Positions 5,380 through 5,553 of a DNA stretch of 5,553 nt are shown here, piece by piece. Both the position numbers and the translations under genes were made by a program. The notes under the pieces were generated by a model. That model saw only the letters and a list, made by a program, of their open reading frames with translations, did not search any database and was not told the origin of the DNA. Source of the DNA: an uncultured Peptococcaceae bacterium. Its GTDB lineage: Bacteria; Bacillota; Peptococcia; Peptococcales; Peptococcaceae. The stretch is taken from positions 1 through 5,553 of the forward strand of contig CALAKO010000010.1 of the NCBI GenBank assembly GCA_937922955.1. Direction: 5' to 3'. How positions within the stretch are numbered: position 1 is the first letter of the stretch; every line of letters starts with the position of its first letter.

Positions 5380-5553
5380 ATGTTAGACATCGAAATCTGG
5401 TCCGACTACACCTGCCCATACTGCTACATCGGCAAAAAGCAGCTCTTCCAAGTGCTCGAGGAAATGGGCATCACCGACTACAAAATCACCCACCGCGTCT
5501 ATCTGCTCGACGCCGGCAAAGAAAGCCGTCCCGACCGCACCTTTGTCGAAGGG
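5380..5553 (+). CDS. DsbA/FrnE-family thiol oxidoreductase, N-terminal part (runs off the window)
   Basis: The first 58 residues begin MLDIEIWSDYTCPYCYIGKK, the typical start of cytoplasmic FrnE-like members of the DsbA family (thioredoxin fold with a helical insertion; related to kappa-class glutathione transferases and to Bacillus YwbO). Cys12 and Cys15 form the CxxC redox site, here CPYC. The region up to 58, with YLLDAG and RPDRTFVEG, also fits the FrnE type. No signal peptide precedes the motif, so the protein is expected in the cytoplasm. The start is supported by AAGGAG 8 bases upstream, 12 bases after the rlmH stop, so it is probably in the same operon. The substrate cannot be read from this fragment, and the C-terminal two-thirds is outside the window. 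Confidence 0.88.
   Translation, partial: MLDIEIWSDYTCPYCYIGKKQLFQVLEEMGITDYKITHRVYLLDAGKESRPDRTFVEG

Overview
The window looks like chromosomal core sequence from a relatively GC-rich member of the Firmicutes (Bacillota). The evidence is strong AGGAGG-type Shine-Dalgarno (SD) sites, a Firmicutes-style short ZapA, a full-length RqcH, a Bacillus-sized RlmH, and a Der closely resembling that of Bacillus. Codons ending in C or G dominate. I see no mobile elements, CRISPR arrays, tRNAs or rRNAs. I cannot name the genus; a clostridial or related lineage is a guess.

Layout: two divergent gene groups share a 180-base intergenic region (2930-3109). Leftward, on the minus strand, are zapA (cell division), a glutamate-cysteine-ligase-like protein of the GCS2 family, der (50S ribosome assembly GTPase), and the first three codons of another gene at the window edge. 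Rightward, on the plus strand, are rqcH (50S-bound rescue factor that adds C-terminal tails to stalled chains), rlmH (23S rRNA methyltransferase, overlapping rqcH by one base), and the N-terminal 58 residues of a cytoplasmic DsbA/FrnE-type thiol oxidoreductase. Each group has a recognisable extended -10 promoter (TGnTATAAT). The zapA one carries a perfect 15-base palindrome over its -10 box. A 10-bp hairpin lies between the GCS2-like gene and der.

How the genes fit together: Der, RqcH and RlmH all act on the large ribosomal subunit or on the ribosome through it, so the locus is weighted toward ribosome assembly and quality control. The GCS2-like protein and the DsbA-like protein suggest a thiol or redox theme, but this is only inference.

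The most unusual item is the GCS2-like protein. The fold-level similarity is clear, but residues that I recall as catalytic or metal-binding in plant-type glutamate-cysteine ligases appear to be replaced, so it may be a pseudoenzyme or have a different activity. A second curiosity is that der, zapA and rqcH all carry an in-frame ATG-NNN-ATG directly after the SD, which makes the second ATG the better start. No wholly new multi-gene system is evident.
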